A stretch of DNA of 64,000 bases from Nostoc sp. LPT (GTDB lineage Bacteria > Cyanobacteriota > Cyanobacteriia > Cyanobacteriales > Nostocaceae): contig NZ_JABXKF010000017.1 in NCBI RefSeq assembly GCF_017115165.1, positions 1 through 64,000 of the forward strand. The letters are read 5' to 3'. Each line of letters begins with the position of its first letter. The first letter of the stretch is position 1. Positions 63,894 through 64,000 of the stretch are shown one piece after another. A program made the position numbers and the translations under genes. Below the pieces are notes generated by a model that searched no databases, had not been told where the DNA came from, and was given only the letters and a program-made list of their open reading frames with translations.

Positions 63894-64000
63894 GAGATTT
63901 TAGAAAAATTTGTTAATTGGGCATTGGGCATTGGTGATTAAATATATTCTCTATCCCTATTCCCCATTCCCCATTTCCCAATTAATAATTAATAAACAGA

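Overview
The window looks like chromosomal DNA of a filamentous, heterocyst-forming cyanobacterium of the Nostoc/Anabaena group. The evidence is a pcyA bilin reductase, a DevBCA-type exporter, a glycine-rich RRM protein, a 429-residue cyanobacterial ADP-glucose pyrophosphorylase, frequent GCGATCGC (HIP1) octamers, heptanucleotide short tandem repeats and many palindromic dispersed repeats. No rRNA, CRISPR array or prophage was seen. One tRNA, tRNA-Pro(GGG), is present.

Layout. 1-2.3 kb is a repeat-rich graveyard: a 3' gene fragment, a REP-type transposase split by a four-helix-bundle gene that is itself split, and palindromes. 2.4-9.7 kb holds housekeeping and conserved genes: an Eis-like acetyltransferase, an SMR transporter, a RibD-like reductase, a HIT protein, tRNA-Pro, a DUF1818 protein, rpoZ, a fasciclin protein and a GH13 amylase. 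10.3-15.9 kb is the most unusual locus: a subtilase, a small protein resembling a stand-alone subtilase propeptide/inhibitor, a TRYPCO1-like protein, and a divergently transcribed caspase-STAND NTPase-WD40 protein with a cut-short WD40 array. 16.3-23.7 kb holds glycogen and stress genes: glgC, a P-loop kinase, a DnaJ-type protein, two peroxiredoxins and a GH133 debranching enzyme carrying two in-frame repeat insertions. 24.1-26.6 kb has a putative copper-radical oxidase next to a Tat-exported partner. 26.9-27.8 kb is a decayed TnpB gene. 28-38 kb has rbp, tldD, a pentapeptide protein, a 21-bp minisatellite, a beta-helix/SLH protein and a coiled-coil/TPR protein. 39-44.7 kb has a PEP-CTERM protein and two tandem PhoX-like phosphatases, each preceded by a Pho-box-like triple 8-mer. 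45-57 kb holds a glycosyltransferase, recG, tsf, rpsB, an AraC regulator, a MAPEG protein, a Uma2 pseudogene split by a MITE and a HAD phosphatase. 57.4-64 kb has devBCA, pcyA and maf.

Three themes stand out. First, the 10.3-15.9 kb protease/NTPase locus has the composition of the conflict or programmed-death systems known from multicellular bacteria, with a possible dedicated protease inhibitor. Second, small repeats have entered genes repeatedly, sometimes in frame (GH133 enzyme, recG, P-loop kinase). In two cases the element can be excised on paper at a duplicated TA to restore a reading frame. Third, the two PhoX paralogues appear to share one regulatory architecture. All functional calls come from reading motifs and family resemblance; no database search was run.
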